DNA of 6,588 nucleotides from an uncultured Flavihumibacter sp. Its GTDB lineage: Bacteria; Bacteroidota; Bacteroidia; Chitinophagales; Chitinophagaceae. The translations under genes were made by a program, and so were the position numbers. Below, piece after piece: positions 1 through 6,588 of this stretch; within the stretch, counting starts at the first letter, position 1, and every line of letters starts with the position of its first letter. The notes under the pieces are model-generated. The model saw nothing but the letters and a program-made list of their open reading frames with translations, was not told the DNA's origin and ran no database searches. The DNA lies in NCBI GenBank assembly GCA_946481605.1, contig CAMLPA010000188.1:1-6588 (forward strand), in the 5' to 3' direction.

Positions 1-3000
1 CCAATGGCCTCGATAAGAACAACCCGGCAGATGCAGTCGCGTTCAATACAGCAGCACCGCAGTACCTCAATATAGAAGTGTACATCAATGGTATTGTAAA
101 AACCGAACCCCCAGCTTTTGTAAAGCCGCCATCAGCGCTTACACTTTCTGCCACTTCCAATGAATTGCCCACGCCTTCCAGCGCGGTTACACTTTCATGG
201 ACGGACAACTCGGACAACGAAACCAGCTTCTCTATAGAACGCAGCACCGACGGCATCAATTTTACGGCGGTAACGCAAACTGCAGCCAACGCTACAAGTT
301 ATACCGACGAAAACGCGTTAATACCCAACGTGGTGTATTACTACAGGGTGAAAGCGCTTTCCGGCACGGAATCATCGGCATTCAGCAATACCGCTTCCGT
401 TCAAACCCCACCCGTTCCCACTGCACCACAACTGGCTTCAATACCATCGCCAGCCCATCAATACCAGTTCGCGGGCATCGTGAATGGCAATATCACCTTA
501 AAATGGTCTGGCAGCAGCAATACCACGAAATATGTGGTGTTCTTCGGAACCTCGCCGACCGGTCTTCAGCAAAAAGCAGAAATCAGCTATTCCGCAACGC
601 CTTCCTGGGAAGCTACCGGGTTGGCCGACAACACAACGTATTACTGGAGAGTGGATGCCTTAAACGATAAAGGTATTGCGGTAGGTAACGTGTGGTCGTT
701 TCGAACAGCGAAACAAATACCAAAAGGACTCGTGGGCTACTGGAGCTTTGACGAAACTGGTGAAGGCAACGAAGTGATCGACTCTACCACATATCAAAAC
801 CACGGCATCCTCGGGTTGGATGATGATGACCAAAGCATCCGTATTCCCGGTAAAAAGAAAAACGCACTCGATTTCGCTTCCGCCGATATGAACAGGTACG
901 TGGTGAGTATTCCCAACCAGGACCAGCTTTTCCTGGACAAAAGCTCTTTCTCCCTCTCTTTCTGGATGAAAGCGGATGCTTCACTGCTGCCGCCAGATAA
1001 CAACTCCAGCGCCTACCTGCTGTGTAAAGGCTCGATCTCTAAAAACGATGTTACCGGCGCAACCGGTAAAAGATTCAATATAGAATTCAAAAACAAACAA
1101 TTCCGCTTCGCCCTCGATGATGACAACGACAGGAACAGCGGCCCCGGCGGAAAGGACGAACTGCAGATCAGCGGTACACCTTTCTTCGTGAACGATTGGG
1201 TACACGTGGTGGCCATCTACGACAGTGCGGCCCGTAAACTCCGTGTGTATAACAACGGAACGCTGAGTGGGGAAGGCAATGTAACAAAAGCGCTGTATGG
1301 TTTCGGCGAGCCCTCGGCGCTTATTCTCGGCAATATCGGTGAACGCGAATTCCTGGCTTCCACCAATACGCCTTCTCCTTACAAGGGTATGCTGGACGAA
1401 CTACGGATATACAATTATGCCCTCAGCTTTGAAGAGATTGTAACCTTGTATTATGGAAGCCCGCTGCCGCAGAAACCGGCCAGTCCTTCTTACCACAATA
1501 CCAAAGTAGATGGTTACAGCGATACATTAAAACTCACCTGGCAAGGCGGGGTCAACACCAGGAAGTACCAGTTGTTCATGGGCAATTCAGCAGATGATCT
1601 TCAACTGGTGGTTGACAGTATTCCGGTGAGTGACGCAATGTTCCCCATCGTCGATCCGGTTGCGGGAACGAGTGTGTTCTGGCGGGTGGATGCCATAGGC
1701 GTACTGGGTACAACACAGGGAGATGTATGGAATTTTTCAATAGGATATCCCCGGGGATTGGTGGCGCATTATGCGCTTGATGAGAATACAGGCACTGTTG
1801 TTACCGATAGTTCTGTGTATGCCAACCATGGCGCCATCCGGAATTTACAATCGATGCAATGGATTGAAGGAAAGTTCCGAAATGCCCTTGGTTTCGGCAC
1901 GAATCCTGGTATTTCCGGCAACCTCAATACAGATGGGGCTATTGTGGTACCCCATGCCGACCAGATACAATTTGATGACGGGTCTTTCACCATCTCCATG
2001 TGGGTGAGCCTGCCGGCTTATGAAGGATACAACCGGTACCTGTTTCATAAAGGCTCTTTTGAAGCCAATACCGGGAAATGGTATGGCCTGCAATTGAATA
2101 ACCGGGACCTTACATTCGCTATTGATGATGGCACAACAAAAAGAGATGCCAAAGTAACGCTCAATGCAGCGTATGATATATTCGGAAAAGGTTGGACCCA
2201 TATCCTTGCGGTAAGAAACAAGGATATCAGCAGGATAAGGCTTTACATCAACGGTGTAATGGCGGTATCAACCGATGAATCCACCGTAAGAAATTCCATA
2301 GGCCAGGCCAAGGACCTGTTGATAGGAAATTCCCTGGAGAACAGGGCCTTCCGCGATACGCTCGATGATGTACGCATCTACAATTATGCACTTTCAGAAG
2401 CGGCTATACAGAAACTGGCAAACGCTGTTCCGCTGCTGGAAAAAGTGTCAGGCCCCACACCGGGTAACGGTTCCGCTGATGCGCAGCCGGAAGCTGTAGA
2501 CCTTTCCTGGTCCGATAAAACCGGCACCGCCGTTTCTTACAACGTATTCTTCGGTTCTGCCCCGGGCAACATGACCATGGTCGCGAAAGAAATTGCCGAT
2601 CCACATTTCACAGTAGATACCCTGCAACAGGAAACAACGTACTACTGGCGCGTGCAGGCTAATTCTGATATCGAAAAGGTGATGGGCGATGTATGGACAT
2701 TCACCACAGGAAAAGATGTTACATCCCCCGAGGCGCGTACCAAAAATATTTCCGTTACACTCAATGCTTCAGGATCCGCCACCATTACCCCTGATAGTGT
2801 GAACGACGGAAGCAACGACGTATACGGTATTCTGGAAATGACCCTGGATAAAACAGTTTTCTCTTGCGAAGACATCGGTGAAAATGAAGTAACCCTTACC
2901 GTAACCGATAACAACGGCAACCAACAAACACAAACCGCTATTGTTACCGTGGAAGGAACAAAACCCGCCGCTCCGGTGGTGTCCACCGCTGCCAACATAG

Positions 3001-3704
3001 TATGTGCCGGCGACCGCTTTGAACTGACCACCACCCTGGGAGCAGACGCCGCAAGTTTAAGGTGGCTGCGCAATGGACAGGTAATAACTGGCGCTACCTC
3101 CAGTTCAGTGCTTTCTTACCAGCCCGGAGACTTCAGGGCCGTAGCAGTATCTGCACAGTCCTGCCCCTCCGACACCTCCAATACCGTAACAGTATCTTTC
3201 AGCACGGATACAACGCTGAACGTTTCGCCAAACGTAAACATCAGCAAAGGAGCATCGGTGGAATTAACCGCCACAGGTTCAGCCGGCAATGTGACCTGGT
3301 CGCCCGGTATTGCCATCAGCGCCGTGTCGGGAAGAAACGTTGTGGTTAACCCCGGCATTTCCACAAGGTATGTGGCCAAACTGGAAACAACACTGGGTTG
3401 CATTGTGGAGCGAAGTGTATGGGTGAATGTGGATGAATCTTTCGCCGCCCAATACAACAAACTGCTTACACCCGATGGAGATGGCATCAACGACAGGCTC
3501 GTGATCAAAAACATCAACGGATATCCGAACAACAGGTTACAGGTATTTGATGCTGCGGGAAAACTCATCTACCAGAAAAACGGGTACAGCAACGAATGGG
3601 ATGGTCGCGTGAATGGAAGAATCGTGTCTAAAGGAACATATTACATTGTGCTGTCCATCAACAATGAAGTGAAAATAAAAGGATCTGTAACCGTAATACA
3701 TTAA
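1..3704 (+). CDS. Large secreted FN3/LamG modular protein with T9SS type B C-terminal sorting domain (5' end outside window)
   Basis: The reading frame is open from the left edge (first full codon at 3) to TAA at 3702-3704, giving 1233 residues without a real start. The GTG at 78 lies inside the protein and is not a believable start. Domains, numbered from the first full codon: 1-38 unidentified remnant; 40-136 fibronectin III; 139-237 FN3-like with YYWRV (W215); 239-485 LamG/concanavalin-like, opening GLVGYW and closing RIYNYALS; 489-581 FN3-like (W560); 582-807 second LamG, again closing RIYNYALS; 808-903 FN3-like (W882); 904-986 HYR-like; 987-1068 Ig-like; 1069-1146 a further beta-rich domain; about 1147-1233 a gliding-motility-associated (CHU_C, T9SS type B) domain with PDGDGIND (1157-1164), NEWDG (W1199) and GTYY. 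Family knowledge: such proteins cross the outer membrane by T9SS and act at the cell surface or are released. LamG and FN3 modules suggest glycan binding or spacing. A catalytic domain may lie upstream but none is visible, so enzyme or adhesin cannot be decided. Confidence 0.93.
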   Translation, partial: NGLDKNNPADAVAFNTAAPQYLNIEVYINGIVKTEPPAFVKPPSALTLSATSNELPTPSSAVTLSWTDNSDNETSFSIERSTDGINFTAVTQTAANATSYTDENALIPNVVYYYRVKALSGTESSAFSNTASVQTPPVPTAPQLASIPSPAHQYQFAGIVNGNITLKWSGSSNTTKYVVFFGTSPTGLQQKAEISYSATPSWEATGLADNTTYYWRVDALNDKGIAVGNVWSFRTAKQIPKGLVGYWSFDETGEGNEVIDSTTYQNHGILGLDDDDQSIRIPGKKKNALDFASADMNRYVVSIPNQDQLFLDKSSFSLSFWMKADASLLPPDNNSSAYLLCKGSISKNDVTGATGKRFNIEFKNKQFRFALDDDNDRNSGPGGKDELQISGTPFFVNDWVHVVAIYDSAARKLRVYNNGTLSGEGNVTKALYGFGEPSALILGNIGEREFLASTNTPSPYKGMLDELRIYNYALSFEEIVTLYYGSPLPQKPASPSYHNTKVDGYSDTLKLTWQGGVNTRKYQLFMGNSADDLQLVVDSIPVSDAMFPIVDPVAGTSVFWRVDAIGVLGTTQGDVWNFSIGYPRGLVAHYALDENTGTVVTDSSVYANHGAIRNLQSMQWIEGKFRNALGFGTNPGISGNLNTDGAIVVPHADQIQFDDGSFTISMWVSLPAYEGYNRYLFHKGSFEANTGKWYGLQLNNRDLTFAIDDGTTKRDAKVTLNAAYDIFGKGWTHILAVRNKDISRIRLYINGVMAVSTDESTVRNSIGQAKDLLIGNSLENRAFRDTLDDVRIYNYALSEAAIQKLANAVPLLEKVSGPTPGNGSADAQPEAVDLSWSDKTGTAVSYNVFFGSAPGNMTMVAKEIADPHFTVDTLQQETTYYWRVQANSDIEKVMGDVWTFTTGKDVTSPEARTKNISVTLNASGSATITPDSVNDGSNDVYGILEMTLDKTVFSCEDIGENEVTLTVTDNNGNQQTQTAIVTVEGTKPAAPVVSTAANIVCAGDRFELTTTLGADAASLRWLRNGQVITGATSSSVLSYQPGDFRAVAVSAQSCPSDTSNTVTVSFSTDTTLNVSPNVNISKGASVELTATGSAGNVTWSPGIAISAVSGRNVVVNPGISTRYVAKLETTLGCIVERSVWVNVDESFAAQYNKLLTPDGDGINDRLVIKNINGYPNNRLQVFDAAGKLIYQKNGYSNEWDGRVNGRIVSKGTYYIVLSINNEVKIKGSVTVIH
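417..2711 (+). repeat. Tandem FN3-like/LamG module duplication inside the large secreted protein
   Basis: An FN3-like plus LamG pair occurs twice (about 417-1463 and 1464-2423), followed by a third FN3-like copy without its LamG (2424-2711). The copies share a (Y/F)WRV motif with tryptophans at residues 215, 560 and 882, then a G(N/D)VW(S/N/T)F closing strand. Both LamG domains open with GLV and end with LD(E/D)(L/V)RIYNYALS at about residues 468 and 791. The copies are clearly diverged, so this is an old protein-level duplication, not a recent DNA repeat. Unit length is about 320-345 residues. Boundaries are estimated by eye. Confidence 0.7.
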
Positions 3705-3741
3705 TTCATCCGCGTCTGTAGGGCGTGTAAAATATTGCTTT

Positions 3742-4626
3742 ATGAAAAGACATCACCGATTGCTTATGGCTGGAATCCTGCTGTTCACAGCATGTACAAC
3801 AGGGAATAAAGTATTTGCGCAGCGTTTTTTCAACAACCCTGTATCTCAGTATTACAGAAACGGATTTCTTTGGAACCCCGCATTCGCGGGAAAGGAGGGG
3901 ACCCGCTTTTACGGGTTGCTCAACAAGTCCTGGAATGGCTTTGAAGGCGCACCGGAGCAGATCAGTCTTTCAGCCGATATGCGCTTCGCTGAAAAAATGG
4001 GCGCGGGGCTGCAGGTCACTTCCGACAAAAGCGGCATCTTCCAAAGGTATTCCGGCACCCTCAGCTATGCTTATGCGCTGGAGTTCAGTGAAACCAGCAG
4101 CCTGCGGCTTGGAGGCAGCCTGAACTTCTACAACGAGCGGCTGGATGGCGAAGCGCTGATTTATGAAGGACAACTGGATCCTACCGGCAAAGCGCTGAAC
4201 GAATCAGCCATCAATTTCGATGGCGACTTCGGCGCTGTGTTTGAAAGCAAGGGGTTCAGTTTTGGAGGAACGGCTTATAACCTTGGCGCATGGTCGCAAT
4301 CCCAAAATGAACGTTCAGCCGATCTCGCGATCGCACAACTGATGGGCTCTTACCGGTTCGACCTGGAAAACGAACGCGTGCACATCAAACCCCTGCTCGC
4401 TTATAAAATGTTCTACGACCACACCAATATCTTCACCGCCGCGACCCAGGTGGAATACGATGGCGCTTTCCATGCCGGTATTTACTGGCAAAGTACCGGG
4501 AACATTATGGGAGGCGTGGGCCTTATGCTGAAAGAAGCCGCAGAAGTGAACTTTTTCTACAGCGGCAGGAACAAATACCAGGTAAACCAGCAGTACGAAG
4601 TGGGACTTAAATATACGATCCGTTAA
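3742..4626 (+). CDS. PorP/SprF family type IX secretion system outer-membrane protein
   Basis: This complete protein has 294 residues, close to the usual size of about 300 for the family. It has a basic N-terminus and hydrophobic core (about 6-20), with a likely signal peptidase I site after VFA (residue 26), leaving a mature start of QRFFNNPVSQYYRN. The NPAFAG motif at 45-50 is the typical PorP/SprF signature, followed by alternating beta strands expected of an outer-membrane barrel and an aromatic C-terminal strand (YEVGLKYTIR). Family knowledge: SprF-like members are needed for export or surface attachment of T9SS type B-domain proteins and are often encoded just downstream of their client. 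Here the gene lies 37 bases after such a protein, which suggests a dedicated pair. I see no Shine-Dalgarno sequence and no clear TAnnTTTG-type promoter in the gap, so co-transcription with the upstream gene is likely. LLFTAC near residue 18 resembles a weak lipobox, but the later cleavage site fits the family better. Whether it is a specific partner or a core component cannot be told from sequence alone. Confidence 0.9.
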   Translation: MKRHHRLLMAGILLFTACTTGNKVFAQRFFNNPVSQYYRNGFLWNPAFAGKEGTRFYGLLNKSWNGFEGAPEQISLSADMRFAEKMGAGLQVTSDKSGIFQRYSGTLSYAYALEFSETSSLRLGGSLNFYNERLDGEALIYEGQLDPTGKALNESAINFDGDFGAVFESKGFSFGGTAYNLGAWSQSQNERSADLAIAQLMGSYRFDLENERVHIKPLLAYKMFYDHTNIFTAATQVEYDGAFHAGIYWQSTGNIMGGVGLMLKEAAEVNFFYSGRNKYQVNQQYEVGLKYTIR

Positions 4627-4627
4627 T

Positions 4628-5725
4628 ATGTCCGTTATGCGATCACGAATGATAACTTTTTTAATCCTGTGCCTGATTTCCGGAAACCTGGCAGCGCAAC
4701 AGGAGGAGCTTGCCTTTAAAGGGGCACAGGGCTTCGGCCGCTTTGCCAAAGGGGGTAAAGGTGGTGCGGTGTACCATGTGACCCATCTCGCCGACAGCGG
4801 AAAGGGCAGTTTCCGCGATGCGGTAAGCGCGCCGCACAGGATCGTGGTATTCGATGTATCCGGAACGATCCATGTGGGCAAAAGAATACTTGTGGCGCCA
4901 TACATTACCATCGACGGCACCTCGGCGCCGGGAGAAGGCATCACCCTGTATGGTAACGGTATTTCCTTCTCAGGGGCAGACCATGCTATTGTACGGTACC
5001 TCAGAATCCGCATGGGTATCAATGGCGATAAGGGCGCAGATGCCGTGACCATCTCGCAAGGTTCAAACATGATCTTCGACCATTTGTCAGTTTCCTGGGG
5101 AAGAGATGAAACTTTCTCCGTGAGTGGCGATGTAAAAAATGTGACCATCCAGGACTGTATTATCTCGGAAGGACTTTTCTCTCATTCTGCAGGCGGACTT
5201 ATTCAAACGACCGGCGGCATCAGTTTGATCCGTAACCTCTACACCAGCAATCATACCCGTAATCCCAAGGTGAAGGGTGTAAACCAGTATATCAACAACG
5301 TGGTGTACAACTGGCGTGTGGCAGCGTATATTCTTGGTGGAGGGTCGGAAGGAAAATCTTACGCCAATGTGGAGGGGAATTATTTCATCGCTGGCCCGGA
5401 TACCAACTCAGACCCCTTCAGCCGTGGCAATGAGAATTTCAGCATCTACGCCAGCCAAAACTATTTTGACGACAACAAAAACGGCAAGCTGGATGGTGCG
5501 CCGGTTCCAAAAGAGAAATATACCGTGGTTACCTGGAAGGAAAAGCCATTCGGTTACCCCGAGGTGCCCGTTTTAAAACCCGATGAGGCTTACCAATATA
5601 TATTGAAAAACGCGGGCGCTTCGCTGAAACGCGATGCAACAGACCTTCGTTTGGTGGAGGAACTTCGTTCTTTAGGTAAAAAGGGTGCCATCACCAGTGT
5701 GGAGAAAGAGACGCCAGGGAAATGA
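4628..5725 (+). CDS. Pectate lyase, polysaccharide lyase family 1, Sec-exported
   Basis: This complete protein has 365 residues. It is predicted to cleave alpha-1,4-polygalacturonate by calcium-dependent beta-elimination, giving 4,5-unsaturated oligogalacturonides. A signal peptide covers about 1-23 (hydrophobic FLILCLISGNLAA). The mature part opens with FKGAQGFGRFAKGGKGG (30-46), the usual start of Bacteroidota PL1 enzymes, then GSFRDAV (60-66) and regular parallel beta-helix rungs. FDHLSVSWGRDE (150-161) holds acidic residues D151, D160 and E161 in the region of the PL1 calcium site. RNPKVK (211-216) aligns with the PL1 RxPxxR motif: R211 is the probable catalytic arginine, and the second arginine is lysine here. 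DDNKNGKLDG (281-290) resembles a calcium-binding loop. There is no T9SS C-terminal domain, so the enzyme is probably periplasmic. ATG at 4628 begins one base after the PorP/SprF stop and suggests translational coupling; in-frame ATGs at 4637 and 4649 are possible alternatives. The family call is firm; pectate rather than pectin specificity is inferred. Confidence 0.92.
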   Translation: MSVMRSRMITFLILCLISGNLAAQQEELAFKGAQGFGRFAKGGKGGAVYHVTHLADSGKGSFRDAVSAPHRIVVFDVSGTIHVGKRILVAPYITIDGTSAPGEGITLYGNGISFSGADHAIVRYLRIRMGINGDKGADAVTISQGSNMIFDHLSVSWGRDETFSVSGDVKNVTIQDCIISEGLFSHSAGGLIQTTGGISLIRNLYTSNHTRNPKVKGVNQYINNVVYNWRVAAYILGGGSEGKSYANVEGNYFIAGPDTNSDPFSRGNENFSIYASQNYFDDNKNGKLDGAPVPKEKYTVVTWKEKPFGYPEVPVLKPDEAYQYILKNAGASLKRDATDLRLVEELRSLGKKGAITSVEKETPGK

Positions 5726-5758
5726 ACAACAGCTTTTTTTAATAAGCAATACAATCGA

Positions 5759-5786
5759 AAGCCCCCGCCATTCCTGGCGAGGGCTT
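5759..5786. terminator. Probable bidirectional intrinsic terminator between convergent genes
   Basis: A hairpin is directly readable: AAGCCC (5759-5764) pairs with GGGCTT (5781-5786), and CGCCA (5766-5770) pairs with TGGCG (5775-5779), around a TTCC loop with one C/A mismatch. That is 11 pairs, mostly G/C. On the plus strand the 3' flank has a short T tract (5791-5794). On the minus strand the stem ends in TT followed by a T-rich stretch, so the tail is moderate in both directions. It sits between the pectate lyase stop (5725) and the GH105 stop (5837), where a shared terminator is expected. The rest of the 111-base gap shows no gene or other clear element. Confidence 0.8.
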
Positions 5787-5836
5787 ATGCTTTTCAAATA
5801 CTTCCACGCTTCTTCTATCTGAGAAAAGAACTATCC

Positions 5837-6588
5837 TCAATCCACCAACTGCAATGCACTATCGTTGATCTCAAACCGATGTGTCTTTAGCAATTCAAGT
5901 ACTTCCGCGCCCGCCAACAACACCGGTCCATACCCATGCGCGGCGAACACATTCACGGGACGGTAATAATAAAATGCGGCATCGAATGCCATGCCGGTGC
6001 CCACACAGGTGCCTTCCACCTGACCCGCCTTGTTCACCTTGGTGGAAACAGCGTTCCAGGCCAATAGTGTTGCCGGGGCGAAAGCTTTTTTATCGAGCCA
6101 TCCTTTGTTGATGCCGCGGGCGAAGCAGTACGCGTAGATGGCGGTGGCAGAAGTTTCAAGGTAAGAATCGTTGCGGTCCAGCAACTGGTGCCAGAAGCCG
6201 GTTCCATCCTGCATGGCAAGAATGCCTTCCGCATGGATGCGGAACAACTGCAATACTTTGTTTCTTCCAGGATGACTTGTGGGCAAAACTTCCAGCAGTT
6301 CCGCCATGGCCATGATGGCCCAGCCGTTGGCGCGTGCCCAATGGAAACTGGGGTGTACCTGCATTTCCTCTACCCAGCCGTGCATGAAAAGTTTTTTCTC
6401 CGCAACAAACATCCGTTTCCCGAACAGCTCAATCTGGGCTACCGCATCATTAAAATAGTTGTTGTTACCGGTAAGTTTACCCATCTGCGCGAGCGCCGGA
6501 ATGCTCATATAGAGATCGTCGAGCCATAGCGTGTTGGGCTGCGGACGATTTCTTGCGAGGGTGCCATCGGGCAAACGGAACTCTTTGG
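5837..6588 (-). CDS. GH105 (GH88/YteR-like) unsaturated glycuronyl hydrolase, 3' part
   Basis: The frame is open from the right edge to TGA at 5839-5837, giving 249 residues. Family members usually have about 350-380 residues, so roughly the first 100-130, including any signal peptide, lie outside. A TTG codon at 6574 is internal: the residues before it read KEFR and continue into the conserved LPDGTLAR stretch. Visible family signatures, numbered from the edge: WLDDLYM (21-27), whose first aspartate (D23) matches the general acid/base Asp of GH105; HWARANGW (82-89), resembling the family WARGNGW; ETSATA (144-149); GMAFDAAFYYY (198-208); HGYGPVLLAGAE (217-228). The fold is an (alpha/alpha)6 barrel. 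Known family role: hydration-driven removal of a 4,5-unsaturated uronic acid from the non-reducing end of lyase products, classically rhamnogalacturonan oligosaccharides. It converges with the pectate lyase, so a pectin route is likely; the exact substrate (rhamnogalacturonan or another uronide) is not decided. Its location, periplasm or cytoplasm, cannot be judged without the N-terminus. Confidence 0.9.
   Translation of the reverse strand, partial: KEFRLPDGTLARNRPQPNTLWLDDLYMSIPALAQMGKLTGNNNYFNDAVAQIELFGKRMFVAEKKLFMHGWVEEMQVHPSFHWARANGWAIMAMAELLEVLPTSHPGRNKVLQLFRIHAEGILAMQDGTGFWHQLLDRNDSYLETSATAIYAYCFARGINKGWLDKKAFAPATLLAWNAVSTKVNKAGQVEGTCVGTGMAFDAAFYYYRPVNVFAAHGYGPVLLAGAEVLELLKTHRFEINDSALQLVD

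Noticed and set aside
78..80. GTG as the start of the large protein
   Set aside because: The frame stays open to the left edge with residues of plausible domain character, and no signal peptide follows the GTG, which a T9SS client needs.
2642..3568. Two antisense open frames (143 and 150 codons) under the C-terminal half of the large protein
   Set aside because: They lie opposite well-supported HYR/Ig-like and sorting domains and have low-complexity Ser/Val/Thr-rich translations with no motif.
3705..3741. Promoter ahead of the PorP/SprF gene
   Set aside because: The 37-base gap is AT-rich near the start but lacks a TAnnTTTG box with a matching upstream TTG element; co-transcription with the preceding gene is simpler.
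3790..3800. PorP/SprF protein as a lipoprotein, from the LLFTAC stretch
   Set aside because: The position three before the cysteine is phenylalanine, and a good signal peptidase I site (VFA before Q) lies eight residues on, at the usual family mature start.
4315..5148. Long antisense open frame (277 codons) across the PorP/SprF and pectate lyase junction
   Set aside because: It is antisense to two genes with clear family signatures, shows no recognisable domain, and is best explained by codon bias of the real genes.
5732..5747. Second terminator from GCTT, a T7 run and AAGC
   Set aside because: The stem has only four pairs with the T run inside the loop, so it is unlikely to be a functional hairpin; the 5759-5786 stem is far stronger.
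6572..6574. TTG (minus strand) as the start of the GH105 gene
   Set aside because: The conserved KEFRLPDGT stretch continues upstream of it, and a start here would remove about a third of the catalytic barrel.

Overview
The window looks like part of a carbohydrate-use locus from a Bacteroidota chromosome, plausibly a Chitinophagaceae-type soil or plant-associated bacterium. This is inferred from three things: a type IX secretion system (T9SS) type B C-terminal domain, a PorP/SprF-family outer-membrane protein directly behind it, and the lack of recognisable Shine-Dalgarno sequences ahead of the starts, which is common in this phylum. The genus is a guess; no rRNA or other marker is present.

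Layout. Positions 1-3704 (+) hold the 3' end of a very large secreted modular protein: an unidentified N-terminal remnant, an FN3 domain, a repeated FN3-like/LamG arrangement, HYR-like and Ig-like domains, and a gliding-motility/T9SS type B sorting domain. After 37 bases comes a complete PorP/SprF gene (3742-4626, +). One base after its stop starts a complete family 1 pectate lyase gene (4628-5725, +). A 111-base gap (5726-5836) holds a strong hairpin that probably terminates transcription from both sides. Positions 5837-6588 (-) hold the 3' part of a convergent GH105-type unsaturated glycuronyl hydrolase, which runs off the right edge.

How the genes may work together (inference): the pectate lyase would cleave polygalacturonate by beta-elimination, giving oligosaccharides with a 4,5-unsaturated uronic acid at the non-reducing end. 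A GH105 enzyme removes such unsaturated residues. The large LamG/FN3 protein would be exported and anchored through T9SS with its adjacent PorP/SprF partner, and may bind or attack plant cell-wall material at the surface. No SusC/SusD pair, regulator, RNA gene, mobile element or CRISPR array is visible. Nothing in the window requires a wholly new system. The most distinctive points are the tight linkage of a T9SS type B protein, its PorP/SprF partner and a pectinase, and the unidentified N-terminal part of the large protein.
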